From contig JAKLMB010000032.1 in NCBI GenBank assembly GCA_022813625.1, positions 62,001 to 126,000 of the forward strand: a DNA stretch of 64,000 nt, written 5' to 3'. Positions 11,192 to 20,614 of this stretch are shown piece by piece. The first letter of the stretch is position 1. Every line of letters starts with the position of its first letter. The notes below the pieces were generated by a model. That model searched no databases. It was not told the DNA's origin and saw only the letters and a list, made by a program, of their open reading frames with translations. This DNA comes from Aaosphaeria pasadenensis. Lineage: Eukaryota > Ascomycota > Dothideomycetes > Pleosporales. Position numbers and translations under genes: made by a program.

Positions 11192-11752
11192 ACGCTTCGA
11201 ATCCATGAAGGTAAACGTATTCCTAAGAAGCAAGCCTTTTCCTACAACCAAGGTGATTAGTTTATGATAATGTTCACGTTCTCGAGGTATTATTATGCTT
11301 TCTATCATACAAAGTTCCGTCGTTTTTACTGTGAAAAATGCATAGACCTATGCATAGACCTGTCCAGCCTATTCATGATACCTCCTTGTCCAGTGATGTA
11401 TTGATAATCGAACCTGGCGCCTGGGTGCCTGGCTAACCACGGGACCCAATTTAGTTCCTGCCCCTCACCCTCAATGTGGATATCGACGCCTAAGCCCGTG
11501 TTGGTGTCCCCCCACCTGTCTTCTACACGCGAGTAAGAATGGTGATCATATTGTACGACGATATTGGGTGCCAAATACAGTCATGATCCTTTGAATACTG
11601 CTCTGACACGTTCGATCTGAACCAAGGGCCCGTGGCTTGATGTGCGCTCCACAACATACTTGTAGTCACTAGTGTGAGGATGTGGGCTGGGTTAGTGCTG
11701 ATTCTTGCGGGAAGCACTCCAGCGCGCTAACCCTGAACGGAACCAAAGCTGA
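11192..11752. other. Intergenic, no gene recognised
   Basis: This 561-bp space lies downstream of the APH-like gene. A short ORF starting at ATG 11680 has a signal-peptide-like beginning (MWAGLVLILAGSTP). It stops at 11730 and could not be joined in frame to the next gene, so it is noted only. Confidence 0.5.
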
Positions 11753-12274
11753 ATGAACATTCCTCAAGATGATGATAATTTTGAAGATTTCTTGACCGGG
11801 AAGACGGAGTTTAGGACTGAAGGGTTTTGTGACGACAACTTATCCGGTTGTGAAAGGGGTGATATCATACAGCTTGAGCGGAAGGGCTATTGCAGAGTTG
11901 ATTCGCCGTACAAGGCTGGAGCGGCGGCGGTACTATTTAATATTCCTACTGGCAAGGCTAAGTAAGCACATGCCATCATGAAAGCGCAAATATACGTTTT
12001 CATGAGAACATGACTGCCCTGGGAAGCTTCACTGTGTTGCAATTCTCAATTTGCCGCCAAATACCTTGGCCATTTCTTGCTGATCAACCTTGGAGTGAAT
12101 TGAAGGAAATCAAATGTCCTAGCAATTGGCAAGTAGAACTCTGCTTGAACAGCTACGTAAAGGGGGTACGGGTTGTAGCAGGATCTAATATTACAAACTA
12201 CAAAATAGAGGTATCTTACTGGAGATTTTCAACCGAGTGGCGATCAAGGCTACCTACTCGAAGGCTTGGTTTGA
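11753..12274 (+). CDS. Small three-exon hypothetical protein
   Basis: Not recognised. The proposed model is join(11753..11961, 12027..12156, 12209..12274), 134 aa. Intron 1 has a GTAAGC donor. Intron 2 runs from GTAAAG through a CTAAT branch to TAG. Both joins keep frame, and the last exon ends in RYLTGDFQPSGDQGYLLEGL followed by TGA. The product has several cysteines (GFCDDNLSGCERGD, KGYCRVDSPYK, IKCPSNWQVELCLN) and short beta-type segments, as in small fungal beta-rich proteins. No signal peptide follows ATG 11753, so the real first exon may be missing. The 3' end overlaps the convergent F-box/ankyrin gene by 25 bp. It could equally be an eroded gene. Confidence 0.4.
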
Positions 12275-14475
12275 GTGTCTCCGACAAGTTGAATGATCTC
12301 TTCACAGCCACAAGTCTCGGCAAGGGCAATGGCGGTTCTCCCCAAAGAATCTTTGATCATACGATCGGCGCCTTTCTTGATCAGATATGACACCAGATCC
12401 TTCCTTCCGAGTTGAATCGCCCCGTGCAGGGGGGTGCCTAAACCAAGGTCCTTCAACTCAGCCCAAGATGCGGGGTCATCCTGATATTGTATCGCATGTA
12501 ATGAAGCACCCAGGTCAAGGAGCAGATCGATAATTTCCTTGACGTCAGGTTCTTTCCGGTCGAGTACAAAATGAATGAGTTGGCCGGGCCGAATACTCTC
12601 GGTTCGTTCGAAAAGCAGACGAAGGACGGGTAACGATGCCACCGAGACAGCACGAGACATGGGAGTGAAATCCCAATCGCATCGTGTATTTGGGTCTGCC
12701 CCGTGATCAAGAAGCCATTGTACGAGGAACTCGTCGTCAAGGACGTACCTGTTACACATAAGATGATTTCCAGTACGCCATATAGAGGGCTTACCCAAGT
12801 AGTGGAGGTGTAATTCTGCTGAGTGGTGCATTCACATTCCAACCCAGAGAAAAGTATACCTCGAATATTGCTCTTGATTCTGACTCGAGCGCAGTTGTAG
12901 GTAGCCCCCATGATGGACCGATTTGACTAAGGTAAAGCAGAAGACCTGGATGACGCCTCCTTGCCGCCGCAGAACAAAGCGCACTCATACGTCGTTTACG
13001 TGCACTAACGGATGGTGCACTAACGGATGAGAGTAGTTTCCTAACCTCTCCAATTCTCCCCTCTTCACAGGCTTCCCATAGGGTTTGATCGGACGTGGCA
13101 GACGGTAAAGAGGGTTTCCTCTGGGGACGCTCGGCCCAATAATCGAGCCAGGAGTGTATTGCATAGACGTAAATCATCAACTTGGAGCCTCCAAAGTGTG
13201 GAAGGCTGCTGTGCGTTTTTCCTGTTGCCCGCTGCATCACATGGCGAACTAGATCTACATGTCCGTTGAGGGCGGCGCCTGCGAGAGTATCAGCAATAAT
13301 ACATTCTTTAGAATCGCCGAGATTGGCAATAAGCAGATTGACGATTTCTTTCCAGCCATGAAATGCTGCGAGAAAGGCGGCACCTGCCAATTTCATGCGA
13401 CTCGGCGATCTGGTGAGCAGCAGTTGCACTGTAGAAACATGTCCGCATTGGCTTGCATCCTCGATTGATAAGGCAATGTGCTCTTCGTCGAAGTCTGTCT
13501 TACTCGACTTGAAAATAAACTCTATTACAGTATTGCAGGCGGTCTTCGAAGCTGTTCTGAGGAGATTGACCCAAAACATAGGTTCCTTCTTGTCGATATG
13601 TGGTTGTCTATTGTGCAAAATCATTAGTGCTATAGGCTCATCCTTGGCGCGGACAGCACTTTGGGCAGCCGTGTCAAACCACAATTGTGGTCGATGAAGT
13701 GGTGTTCGTCTGAGTAACACAGACACAGCCTGCTCGTTTCCTGCTACGCAGGCCGCTTCGAGCGCTGTGGCGTGCGTAAGAAACCTAATTGGGGACGGCG
13801 TGATAGAAGAATGGTCGAGAAAATGGACCAGTATATCGTCGAAACCGAATCTGGCAGCAGCTGTCATGGCATCTCCAAAGAACCTTGTCATCGCAGTTGG
13901 CTTTGCTCCCATTTTAACCAGCGTCTTTACTGTCGAGACTTGATGCATACAGGTTGCAGCAATCAAGGCATTCTCAAGAGGAGTTTCTTCCGGGTAGGCG
14001 TCTGCCTTGTCGGCCACCTTGAGGTGCTTGATGATATCAAAAAAATAGAGAGTATGGGAAGCCGTCGTAGCTAAGACTTGTGCACATTTTCCAAGGGCGG
14101 TGCGTTCTTTGTCTAACGAGACCGTAGCCAGGAGATCTTCGGCCCTTCGGATCGATAAGCAAATACTTCGATTCCGACCGTTGTGCATGTATGTCTTTCG
14201 TTGAATTAATTGTGCTACCATCACTTTCGGCATTCGTGGGTCTCGTCTCAGATGGGGTGGGCTCTGATCATCTTCTTTTTCGAATGTCGGCAAGGCATAA
14301 ATGATATCCTCAATGACGACGCTAAATCGAGCTGTCTTGCGTGAGTACGCACCGCAGGAGTGTGATCTGACCACTCACAGCATACCGATCTAAGCTTGAG
14401 TGACTCGTGAATACCGACGTCATGAACGAGACAGAGGATGAGCATGTAAAGTATGTCATCAGGGAGACTATCCAT
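12250..14475 (-). CDS. F-box/ankyrin-repeat protein
   Basis: The model is complement(join(12250..12748, 12795..14335, 14386..14475)), 709 aa. Introns are 50 bp (GTATGC donor) and 46 bp (GTAAGC donor). Splicing of the second restores ITPPLLGYVLDDEFLVQWLL, a typical ankyrin transition. Residues 1-30 (MDSLPDDILYMLILCLVHDV) are F-box-like, although the F-box appears truncated by the first intron. The rest is a series of irregular ankyrin repeats, for example LLDHGADPNTRCDWDFTPMS, GTPLHGAIQLGRKDLVSYLI and KKGADRMIKDSLGRTAIALA. Likely role by family: a substrate adaptor or protein-interaction scaffold; the partner is unknown. Such genes are strongly expanded and variable in moulds. The C-terminal exon overlaps the small gene on the other strand. 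Confidence 0.8.
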
Positions 14476-14878
14476 GGTGACGTGGGAGGGAAAGATGCCA
14501 AAGGCACCTTAATATTGGACGCAGGCAGCGTTGAGCTATCTAGGAGAAGAAGACTACTAAAACGGTAAATGCATGGTGCGGACTCTGCGGAGTACGGAGC
14601 GCGTGGTTCATAGTATGTATGAATTAGTGATGTAGTTGGTGAAGTACTGACTGCGATGATCGAAGCTCCTCCTGGCCAAGACCATGCTAACTATTTGTAG
14701 TAAAAAGCTCTCTTGGGGAAAAGGGCCAACAAAATGCTCCTCAAGAAACCACTTGAGAGCGTACTTAATTATTCCTTGCTTGCCGTCTGGATGACTCTTA
14801 TCCGCCTCTTATACGATCATTCAACTTTTATACCATCGAGACGAACGATATTCTATCTACATACGAAGACGGTCTCTG
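14476..14878. other. Intergenic, upstream of the F-box/ankyrin gene
   Basis: This 403-bp space holds the ankyrin-gene promoter and the 3' end of the next minus-strand gene. It includes one copy of the dispersed word around GGAGTACGGAG (14589-14599). No ORF of note. Confidence 0.5.
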
Positions 14879-15784
14879 TCAAGGCCTGAGAGCCCAGGCA
14901 CCACTGATCCAAGCATACGCAGGATTCGCAGTTGATACATGATACTGCCCGTCCCAGCGCGTTCCTGTGGGCGTTGTAGATACTGGACGTGCTACTGAAG
15001 ATGCTGCAGTAGCGGTCGGTTTAGGAACCCAAGTGCCGTCATTCCATACGTACTCAGGTTTCTGGGCTGAGCCATAGTGCCCAGTAGTGGATATATTGGA
15101 CGAGGAAGATGCTAATGCCGTGGTTGCAGAACGAGTAACCATGTGAGCTGGTGTTGCCGTGTGTTGACCAATTTCTTCGTTTGCAATTTCTCTGTCTTCT
15201 ACGAATAGACGAGCAGAGTCTGCACTACCAATAACCACCACAGTGCCTTCAGATTGAGAGCTGCTCACGAATGGTTTTAACGGCCGGGCGATTTGTATTG
15301 GTTCTGGAAGGTTCATATCCTTGATTCGAGAGGTGATGATGTCCTTTTGTTCCGGTGTGGCAACGTCGCTACCTATGACTGCATAGACTACCCACGTCCT
15401 GGTGTTTCCGGCAAACCACTGGGAATGATTCCGATAGGCCTCGAAGAGATCATCCATCATTCTATGTGCGAGTTTGATGTAGGAGTCTTCCTCGGGAGAC
15501 TCTAGCTCGTTTGGTGCAACATGTGCGAGAATTGCACGGTGTCTGGAGGCGACTATCACCACCGTGCAGGCACTGAGGCCTCTAACGCCGATGCTGCCGA
15601 TCTTGCCGAGTCCAAGTTCAGCAGAAAGCGTTGCGGACGCAACCTCGTTGATTCCCACTAGGCGAACAACTTGTCGTTCTTCTAGTCGGTACAGGAACCC
15701 TGAGCGGATGGACATCTTGACGTTGGCTGCTTTAGAGGATTCCGTGTCGACAACGATGATACGGACAATGAGCAGGCGGCTCAT
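14879..15784 (-). CDS. Hypothetical protein with CheD-like Cys/His signature
   Basis: From ATG 15784 the product is 301 aa. The core reads GINEVASATLSAELGLGKIG, GVRGLSACTVVIVASRHRAI and LAHVAPNELESPEED. A Gly-rich turn with Cys73 followed 15 residues later by His88 in A-H-V-A-P resembles the active-site layout of CheD-type glutamine deamidases (G-x-G-S-C ... A-H-x-x-L-P). The Thr that precedes the Cys in CheD is absent, so the link is a hypothesis. The C-terminus has two copies of a short motif (YVWNDGTWVPKP and YAWISGAWALRP) after a Ser/Thr/Ala linker. Upstream, the same frame continues to ATG 15880 (MSATREIEKAKVSTR) but is broken by a single TGA at about 15806-15808. Either a short intron removes it or the gene is damaged. 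Confidence 0.55.
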   Translation of the reverse strand: MSRLLIVRIIVVDTESSKAANVKMSIRSGFLYRLEERQVVRLVGINEVASATLSAELGLGKIGSIGVRGLSACTVVIVASRHRAILAHVAPNELESPEEDSYIKLAHRMMDDLFEAYRNHSQWFAGNTRTWVVYAVIGSDVATPEQKDIITSRIKDMNLPEPIQIARPLKPFVSSSQSEGTVVVIGSADSARLFVEDREIANEEIGQHTATPAHMVTRSATTALASSSSNISTTGHYGSAQKPEYVWNDGTWVPKPTATAASSVARPVSTTPTGTRWDGQYHVSTANPAYAWISGAWALRP

Positions 15785-16095
15785 GAGGCGCGCAATGGCG
15801 CTCAATCAAATCCGCCAGAGAAACAGAAGTTCTATACGTGTCGACACCTTGGCTTTCTCAATCTCTCGTGTCGCAGACATGACTTTGTGTTGAGGCAGGG
15901 GTGTAGCCGCGGGGTAACCCAGGTATGCTTTGATGCATGCATCCGTTTCCGACAGCAACCTCATGTGTGATAATAATGACCATCGATTAAGTATATAAAA
16001 AAAAAGACCTCGAAGGGGGTAGTTTTGCCAGGTATAGAGCTTCCTTAAATCATTACCCCTAGTAAGCTAACCTTTACATGCATGTACACTTGCAG

Positions 16096-16875
16096 CGTGC
16101 GATCACACGAGCCTAGACGGATTGAGCGGCGAAACCGATATCAATCCTCAGGTTCCCATCGTCAACATCATCGAGGGGAAGGGCGAGTTCCTGGGTGGGG
16201 GAGCGACGGGACTTGTAGAACGTCTGGTTTCGGGAGATGTGGTCAAATCTCCTTGGACGGGCTGTCCCACATCATTAGACTGCAGGCAAGAGATGGCGAT
16301 CGAGGCGCAAATATATGATAAACTTGGAGCACCCCCCAGACTGGTGCAATTCAAACACTGGGATCCTATCAGCCATGCCTTGACGCTGGAATACATGCCT
16401 AATGGCAACCTCAAGGACTACATTCAGAAGCATGTGCATGAGGTATCGCCAACCCAGAGGCAACAGTGGGTGATGGAGGTCGTTGAGGTTGTTGAGCTTC
16501 TACACTCGTACAACGTTGTTCAAGGTGATGTTGGGCCGCACAATTTACTTTGGCGGATCTTCCTTGGATGGCTCGCAGGCCACGGTCACCCTTGGTGTGA
16601 GATATAGGCTGCCAGGCTTGGGTGGGACGATGGTCAAGGAACACCTTTTCGCTTTGGGTTCGACAATCCACTTCATCGTCACCGGACGCGAGCCGTACGA
16701 AGAGCTGACTAACAAAGATCAAGTGGAAAAATTGTACGACAATGGAGTATTTCCAGGATTGAGCGAGGTACCCCTCGCAGAGATCATTGCACTGTGCTGG
16801 AGGCAGGAAGCTGAATCGGCTAACGTGATCATCGAACTTATGACGCGCTCATCAGATAAATGCCAATCAACATGA
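16096..16875 (+). pseudogene. Protein-kinase pseudogene lacking the segment up to DFG
   Basis: The left part (to about 16547) encodes a kinase N-lobe and catalytic loop: GEFLGGGATGLVERLVSGDV, VVKSP, LTLEYMPNGNLKDYIQKHVH and LLHSYNVVQGDVGPHNLL. The right part, from about 16549, continues in another frame with FGGSSLDGSQATVTLGVRYR and the alpha-F/G helices. In this common mould family, NLL is normally followed by about a dozen residues and then DFGGSS. Here that piece is missing and the frames are offset, so a non-multiple-of-three deletion best explains it. The upstream intron (16032-16095, GCTAAC branch at 16066-16071) still looks intact, but no first exon with a start codon is visible. An exotic intron at the junction is the alternative; none with valid ends is seen. 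It probably yields no active kinase. Confidence 0.72.
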
Positions 16876-17301
16876 CGCAGGTTTGATTCAATGTCCGTCT
16901 ACTCCGTTTCTCAGTAGGGAAAGAGAGTCCTCTACCGTGAGAGTCCTCTACCGTGTTAGCGAAGCTCCTCTAGTGCCCCGAGACCCATCTAAACTTGTTC
17001 AACACAACATAGAGTAGAGGGAAAATGAGTGCAGGTGAGGGGGATATCTTTTGATTACATTCATATACATCGACCATAGTACACTTAATTCTACACGTTC
17101 CTAGCCCATTTTATGTTTTCTCCCAGAAAAGGTCGTCTATATGCATGCGGGGGAAAAAACCAATCCCGCTGTGTAAAGTTTTGGGAGAGATGCCAAAAGA
17201 AGCATGTCTAGTAAAAAGCTATCAAACACGAAGTCGTTTCGTTTCAAACGTGTGTATGTGCCATAGAGAGGGGTGTAATGTGCGTTTTTTTCCTATTTTG
17301 T
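16876..17301. other. Intergenic, 3' flank of mef1
   Basis: This 426-bp space lies between the kinase pseudogene and the mef1 stop. A short direct duplication is visible at about 16920-16955 (GAGAGTCCTCTACCGTG twice). No gene seen. Confidence 0.5.
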
Positions 17302-19872
17302 CTAAGCGTTCCTGTCACGCTGCTCCTTCTCGTACTTGGCCACGAGTTCTCTTTGGAGCTGTGGTGGCGCGGGGCTGTAGTGGCTGAACTCCATAGAGAA
17401 TTCTCCCTTGCCCTGGGTACTGGCTCGCAGCTGGGAGGAGAAGCCGAACATGCTGTTGAGACTGCAGTCGGCGTAGACGGTGAAGTCGTCGGGGCCGATT
17501 TCCGTGTCGTTGATGATGGCGTTGCGCTTGTTGAGGATGCCGACGACGCCTCCCTGGAACTCGTTCGGCGCGGTGACGGTGGTCTTCATGAGGGGTTCGA
17601 GGACCTGGGGAGCGCCCTCCTTGAAGGCCTTGCGGAAGGCTTGCTGTGTGGCGTTCTTGAAAGACATTTCGGAAGAGTCGACGGCGTGGGTAGCACCATC
17701 GTTGACGACCATGGTAGTACCCAAGACCCTTTGGCCCATGAGCGGACCCTTTTGGGTAGAGGCACCGAAGCCCTTCTCGCAGGCGAACAAGAACTTCTCA
17801 GAGATAGTTCCACCAGTAATCTGATCTTCGAAAACGTTCTCGGCAAGATTTTCGCTAGGCTCCAACCATCCGATGACTCGGGCGTAATCTCCGGCTCCAC
17901 CGGTCTGCTTCCTGAGTGTGTGGTCGAAGTTAACGCGCTTGGTGATGGTCTCACGGTAGGCGACTTGAGGCTGTCCGGTCTCGCATTCAACGCGGTACTC
18001 TCGCTTCATGCGTTCGACGTAGATATCCAAGTGGAGTTCACCCATTCCAGAGATGACGGTTTCCTGAGATTCGGGCTCGACATGGACACGGAAGGTGGGG
18101 TCCTCACGCTGGAAGCGGTTCATCGCTTTACTGAAGTTGGGGGTATCCTTGGTGTGCTTGGGCTTGATGGAAAGCGAAATGACGGGCTCGGGAACGAACA
18201 TGGACGACTGCAGAGATTAGTTTGTATAATCTGGAAAACGACGAATTGGGCTTACCATGGTGTATCCGAGAGAGCCATCAGTGAATGTGTCTCCAGAAGC
18301 ACAGTCAACGCCGAACACAGCGCAAATTTCTCCTGCTCCGATCTCTTGGACCTCCTCCATTTCATTCGAATGCATACGAACGATCTTAGGAATCTTGACC
18401 TTCTTGTCTGACCTAGCGTTGAAGACATTCATGCCCTTCCTCAATGTTCCCTGGTAGACGCGAATGTATGTCAATTGACCAAAGTTGCTCTCCTCAAGCT
18501 TGAAAGCCAAACCAACGAAGGGCAAGGAGTTGTAAGAAACCAGCTTGACTGGTGCCTCCTTTCGTCGTGCGTCCAAGGCCATGTTCTCGACTTCGGCGGG
18601 GTTAGGGAGGTAATCCACAACTCCGTCAAGCATAGGCTGAACGGATTTGTCTGCCAATGCTGATCCCATCATGACAGGTGTGAATTTCAAGGAAATGGTC
18701 GCTCGTCGAATAGCAGCCTTGATCTGCTCCTGTGTGGGCTCCTGCTCGTCCAAGTAAAGCTCGGCGATCTCATCGTCAACATCCGCCAAAGTCTCAATAA
18801 GCTTCTGCCTCTTCTCCTCCACGAGCTCTTTCAAATCTTCGGGAATCTCGTCCTTGACAACTACAACCTCTCCCTTCTCTCCCTCGTTGTAGATCGCTTT
18901 CCTTCCAATCAGATCCACGACACCTTGGAAATGGTCCTCTCGGCCGATGGGTACTTGAACCGCTGCAGCAGGTATCTTGAGCTTCTGGTTGATCTGATCG
19001 ACAGCCTTCCACGGGTTTGCGCCCATTCGGTCCATCTTGTTAACGAAGGAAATCCTAGGAACGTTGTATCGTCGCATTTGCCTGTCCACGGTGATCGTTT
19101 GACTCTGCACTCCGCTCACAGCACACAAGATCATGACTGCACCGTCCAAAACTCGCAGGGCTCGCTCGACTTCAATGGTGAAATCAATATGGCCGGGGGT
19201 ATCGATCAAGTTGAAATGGTATGTTTCATCCTTTCCATTCTCGTTCTTCACCCAGTCGCAGAAAGTGGCGGCAGACTGAATTGTAATACCCTTCTCACGT
19301 TCAAGATCCATGGAATCCATCTTCGCGCCGACGGCGTCTTTTCCGCGCACTTCGTGGATGGCATTGATTCGGCCGGTGTAGTAAAGGACTCGCTCGGTTG
19401 CTGTGGTTTTTCCGGAATCGATGTGTGCCTGTGGGATGATTGCCTTTAGCTTTTATGCCCTCGAACGCTGCCAGAGCGATTCAAACTCACAGCGATACCA
19501 ATGTTTCGCACTTTCGATAGTCGCGCCGCTTCGACGGGATCGAGGTTCTCGACAATGGCTTCTTGTGTCAAAGTAGATGGATCTTCTTTTGCCTTCTTGA
19601 GACTAATCGTACCATCAGCTTTGGGAACGCCTCGCAATTGACCATAATTCAAGTACTCACACATCAGCGGCGACGGATTGCCACCGTTTCTGCCCACTGG
19701 AGTTGTTGTTATTCAAGAAGGATCCAATGGCAGATCCATTGGGGTATTTGCTTCGCTGGAGAGCTGCTGTGGAGAAGGCAGAGCGCGGAGACGATCTCGA
19801 GGCGCATCGGGCGGAGCTACGAAGAGAAGCAGTTGCAAGCGATTGCGCTCGCACAAATGACTGCACCCTCAT
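17302..19872 (-). CDS. mef1: Mitochondrial elongation factor G1
   Basis: GTPase that drives ribosomal translocation in mitochondrial protein synthesis. The model is complement(join(17302..18207, 18256..19428, 19491..19602, 19661..19872)), 800 aa, normal length for the family. Introns are 48, 62 and 58 bp with GTAAGC or GTGAGT donors, and all joins are in frame. Residues 1 to about 60 are Arg/Ser/Ala-rich without acidic residues, a mitochondrial presequence. G1 is AHIDSGKT (109-116), G3 DTPGH (184-188) and G4 NKMD (238-241). The switch I segment has MDSMDLEREKGITIQSAATF, and domain IV has QTGGAGDYARVIGWLEP. The start ATG at 19872 directly opens the presequence. It is a conserved housekeeping gene flanking the accessory island. 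Very confident on identity; exon 1 end is inferred from family continuity (AADVLKKAKEDPSTLTQE). Confidence 0.95.
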
Positions 19873-20614
19873 CTTGAAAAGAAAAACGAAAGGTGGCAGT
19901 GGGAAGAAAAGAAAAACTCCACGAGGAAGAATGACAGCGTAATCTGCTGCTGTTTGAATGGTGGACGGGACCCTAAAAAAAGTTTAGATCAGTCCATGGG
20001 CCCTGAGTGATCGGAGAGTCGGCGAAGCGCGCTCATCACGTGACGTCAGTTATCCCCAAGTTCCACAGTTGTCCCACATTCTGGGGTTGATCAAGCCTTG
20101 CGGACAGCTAGTAATTATACTACTATATTTCTATTTAAGAGCTGAGTAGGATGCAGACTTAATGTACTCATGAATGAAGATACAAATGTGTAACACAAAC
20201 CTGTGTTAGCTAGAATGTTGGGTGACAGTGGACGATACTGCATATCCTAGCCCTGAGACACACATGGACAGTTCCCAAGGGCTTTCATCAACGACATGCT
20301 CAGTATCGCTTGAATGGACGACAGACACCATACGAAGTCATGCTCGTATGGATATAGCCCGCTTAAGCACCCCAGTATTGGATATAGATCTCCTCTAACG
20401 ATATGCTCCTGCAAATGCTGATAGAGGACAGAAGAGTTGATGAAACGCTAAAGGAGAGGATTGATAAGAAAAGAAAATACAAAAGGTTCGGCTATTCAAA
20501 ACATATATGCAGCCCCTGCGAGGGATTTCACCATCACACTGTACTTTTGTGATAACAATATGCAATTTCTCGGCTCTTTACCCTCCGGATAGAGTCAAGG
20601 GATGTGTCGTGACT
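19873..20614. other. Intergenic: mef1 promoter and 3' flank of next gene
   Basis: This 742-bp space contains an ATCACGTGACG stretch around 20036-20046, with a CACGTGA E-box-like core suited to bHLH factors, about 160 bp upstream of the mef1 ATG. No coding sequence is recognised. The distal half (20100-20500) is AT-rich. Confidence 0.5.
20038..20044. promoter_or_regulatory. CACGTGA E-box-like site upstream of mef1
   Basis: A CACGTG palindrome followed by A, embedded in TCACGTGACGTCA, combines an E-box (CACGTG) with an overlapping CRE-like TGACGTCA. Both are classical bHLH/bZIP sites. It lies about 165 bp upstream of the mef1 start. Function is inferred from sequence only. Confidence 0.4.

Noticed and set aside
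17278..18411. A 377-codon plus-strand ORF opposite mef1
   Set aside because: Mirror of the elongation-factor exons, with antisense Val/Asp/Gly-rich composition.
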